A stretch of DNA of 9,275 nucleotides from CAYLSO01 sp964386525 (lineage in GTDB: Bacteria > Eisenbacteria > RBG-16-71-46 > DASYSL01), in assembly GCA_964386525.1 (NCBI GenBank), contig CAYLSO010000260.1, forward strand, positions 1 through 9,275, in the 5' to 3' direction. The position numbers were made by a program, and so were the translations under genes. Every line of letters starts with the position of its first letter. The stretch's first letter is position 1. Positions 7,781 through 9,275 of the stretch are shown here, in pieces. Under the pieces are notes generated by a model, which saw only the letters and a list, made by a program, of their open reading frames with translations, was not told the DNA's origin and ran no database searches.

Positions 7781-8710
7781 CTAGCTCGCCAGCGCCCGCT
7801 CGACGCGGCCGCGCAGGCGCTCGACGGCCCGCGTGTGCACCTGTGAGACGCGCGACTCCGAGATCCCCAGCGCCTCGCCGATCTCACGCAGCGTCATCTG
7901 CTCGTAGTAGTAGAGCGCGACCACCAGCCGTTCCTGCTCGGGCAGGCGGTTGAGGGTCGCGCGCAGCAGGTGCTTCGTCTCCTCTTCCTCCAGCCCCGCC
8001 AGCGCGTCGGGCGCGGCGGGATCCTCGAGGATCTCCGCCAGCCCGAGCGTGTCGCCTTCCTCGTTCTCGCGCGTCTCGTCGAGCGACAGCAGGACCGAGC
8101 CGCGGATGCGGTCCATCAGCCGGTGGTAGTCCACCACCGCCAGACCCATGGCGCGGGCCACCTCGCGGTCGGTGGCGGAACGCCCCAGCTTCTGGTCGAG
8201 GGCGCGCGCGCAGGCATCGGCCTCGCGGCCCAGGCGGCGCGTCGAGCGCGACGCCCAGTCGAGCGAGCGCAGCTGGTCGAGCACCGCGCCCTTGACGCGC
8301 CACACGGCGTAGGTCTCGAACTTGGTGCCCTTCTTGGCGTCGAACTTGTCGTAGGCGTTGAGCAGGCCGAGCACCCCCGCCGAGTGCAGGTCCTCGTGGT
8401 CCACGTAGTGCGGCAGGTTCGAGGCCACGCGCTCCACCACGTAGCGCACCAGCGGCAGGTAGCGCTTGAGGCACTCCTCGCGGCTGGCGATGCCCGGCAC
8501 GAGCGTCAGCTTCGGCGGCCCGCCGGCGGGCGCCATCCGGCGCGCCGCGGCGGTGAACGGGACGCTCCGCCCACGCCCCGGCGCGGCGCCGACGACGCGC
8601 AGGCGCGCGGGGGGGCGCGGCGCGGCGGGCTGGCCGCGCTTGCGGGGCGCGGCGGCGGCGGCCGGGCGGGCGGAGCGGGATGGCGGGCGTCGGGCCACGG
8701 GCGACCTCAC
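7781..8710 (-). CDS. fliA: FliA/WhiG-family sigma factor (flagellar sigma-28)
   Basis: This alternative sigma factor directs RNA polymerase to late flagellar and chemotaxis promoters. Numbered from the GTG at 8710 (309 residues), region 2 spans about 84-153. It includes YLPLVRYVVERVASNLP, DLHSAGVLGLLNAYDKF and TKFETYAVWRVKGAVLDQLR. Region 3 lies at about 160-220 (KLGRSATDREVARAMGL). Region 4 lies at about 245-302, with LPEQERLVVALYYYEQMTLR and the helix-turn-helix IGEALGISESRVSQVHTRAV. The 8710 start overlaps the flhG stop as GTGA. An in-frame GTG at 8716 is an alternative, as is an ATG at 8536 that lacks a clear ribosome-binding site. With the early start the protein carries about 60-75 extra N-terminal residues rich in Arg, Ala and Pro, which typical FliA proteins (about 240-260 residues) lack. 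The neighbouring flhG supports a flagellar rather than sporulation (WhiG) role. Confidence 0.92.
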   Translation of the reverse strand: MRSPVARRPPSRSARPAAAAAPRKRGQPAAPRPPARLRVVGAAPGRGRSVPFTAAARRMAPAGGPPKLTLVPGIASREECLKRYLPLVRYVVERVASNLPHYVDHEDLHSAGVLGLLNAYDKFDAKKGTKFETYAVWRVKGAVLDQLRSLDWASRSTRRLGREADACARALDQKLGRSATDREVARAMGLAVVDYHRLMDRIRGSVLLSLDETRENEEGDTLGLAEILEDPAAPDALAGLEEEETKHLLRATLNRLPEQERLVVALYYYEQMTLREIGEALGISESRVSQVHTRAVERLRGRVERALAS

Positions 8711-9275
8711 GCGCACTCGCTGCCGTAGGCGGGCCAGGACACCGGCGAGCCGTCGGGAGCGTGCGTCAGCAGCCGGCCGGCGAGCCGCGTGAGGGCGCGC
8801 GCCGAAGGGCTGTTCGGGTGGGAGAGGACCACGGGCTCCTGCCGCTTGACGGCCTGCGGCAGCGCGGGATCGAGCGGCACGTGCCCGAGCATGTGGAGGT
8901 TGAGGCGCAGGAAGCGCCGCGCCACCGAGGCCAGCCGGTGCGCCACCTCCTCGGCGTCTTCCACCGACGCGGAGAGATTCACCAGCAGGCCGGGCTCGCC
9001 GACCAGCCCCTGGCGGGCCAGCACCTTCAAGAGCCCGTAGGCGTCGGCGTACGAGGTCGGCTCGGGGGTGGTGATGAGCAGCAGCTCGCGCGCCGCCAGG
9101 GCGAACCCCGCCACCTGGCGGGAAACCCCCGAGGCGGTGTCGATGAGCACGATGTCGGCGTCGGCGGCGAGCGCGCCGATCTCGCGGTAGAGCCGCTCGC
9201 GGCGCACGTCGTCCACGTCCGCCAGGAGCGGGTCGCCCGAGCCCGCCGGCACCAGGCGCACGCCCGCCGGCCCCT
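8707..9275 (-). CDS. flhG: FlhG/FleN (YlxH)-type MinD-like ATPase, C-terminal part (5' end outside window)
   Basis: About 189 C-terminal residues are present and the frame is open to the window edge. It begins GPAGVRLVPAGSGDPLLADV, which matches the segment after the P-loop region in FlhG proteins. IVLIDTASGVSRQV is the switch II (Walker A-prime-linked DxxxG) region. LLLITTPEPTSYADAYGLLK is the signature strand-helix of FlhG, and GLLVNLSASVEDAEEV carries the conserved N-x-x-x-S pattern. HMLGHVPLDPALPQAVKRQE lies near the end, as in MinD-like proteins. The deviant Walker A motif lies in the missing N-terminal part. FlhG is a cytoplasmic, membrane-associating ATPase that, with FlhF, limits flagellar number and sets placement. 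Its stop (8709-8707) overlaps the sigma-factor start as GTGA. An flhF gene would be expected just outside the window to the right. Confidence 0.9.
   Translation of the reverse strand, partial: GPAGVRLVPAGSGDPLLADVDDVRRERLYREIGALAADADIVLIDTASGVSRQVAGFALAARELLLITTPEPTSYADAYGLLKVLARQGLVGEPGLLVNLSASVEDAEEVAHRLASVARRFLRLNLHMLGHVPLDPALPQAVKRQEPVVLSHPNSPSARALTRLAGRLLTHAPDGSPVSWPAYGSECA

Overview
The window is very GC-rich, and nearly all third codon positions are G or C. It carries an outer-membrane Wzi-type barrel protein and flagellar genes, so the source is a motile Gram-negative bacterium. The phylum cannot be fixed from sequence alone; Myxococcota-like or FCB-group lineages such as Eisenbacteria or Krumholzibacteriota are guesses. 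The long open frames lying antisense or out of frame over real genes are by-products of the high GC content.

Layout, left to right. Bases 1-1555 (minus strand) hold the N-terminal 518 residues of valyl-tRNA synthetase, cut by the window edge. A divergent intergenic region follows, and from it a Wzi-like outer-membrane protein is read on the plus strand (1781-3370). It has a well-placed sigma-70-type promoter that predicts a leaderless mRNA. Convergent to it is a GalE-type NAD-dependent epimerase (3401-4324, minus strand).

Upstream of the epimerase is the most unusual stretch. A fluoride riboswitch aptamer with an overlapping perfect terminator hairpin lies at about 4644-4720, with a candidate promoter at 4732-4760. 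It precedes a wrecked fluoride-resistance locus. The first 42 codons of a DUF190 gene are joined out of frame to the last 28 codons of a crcB (Fluc) fluoride channel gene. The middle of both genes is gone, so the switch now faces only scars and, beyond them, the epimerase gene.

Bases 4797-9275 (minus strand) form a tightly packed operon, read right to left: flhG (FleN/YlxH-type MinD-like ATPase, 5' end outside the window), a FliA/WhiG-family sigma factor, a 135-residue protein with an isolated histidine-phosphoacceptor helix pair, a GAF protein whose reading frame is broken near 7270, and a REC-GAF-histidine kinase hybrid. Two junctions are 4-base GTGA overlaps and two are 14-base gaps. FlhG sets flagellar number or placement and FliA transcribes late flagellar genes. 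The three following signalling genes plausibly form a multi-protein phosphorelay tied to motility; that role is inferred from position.
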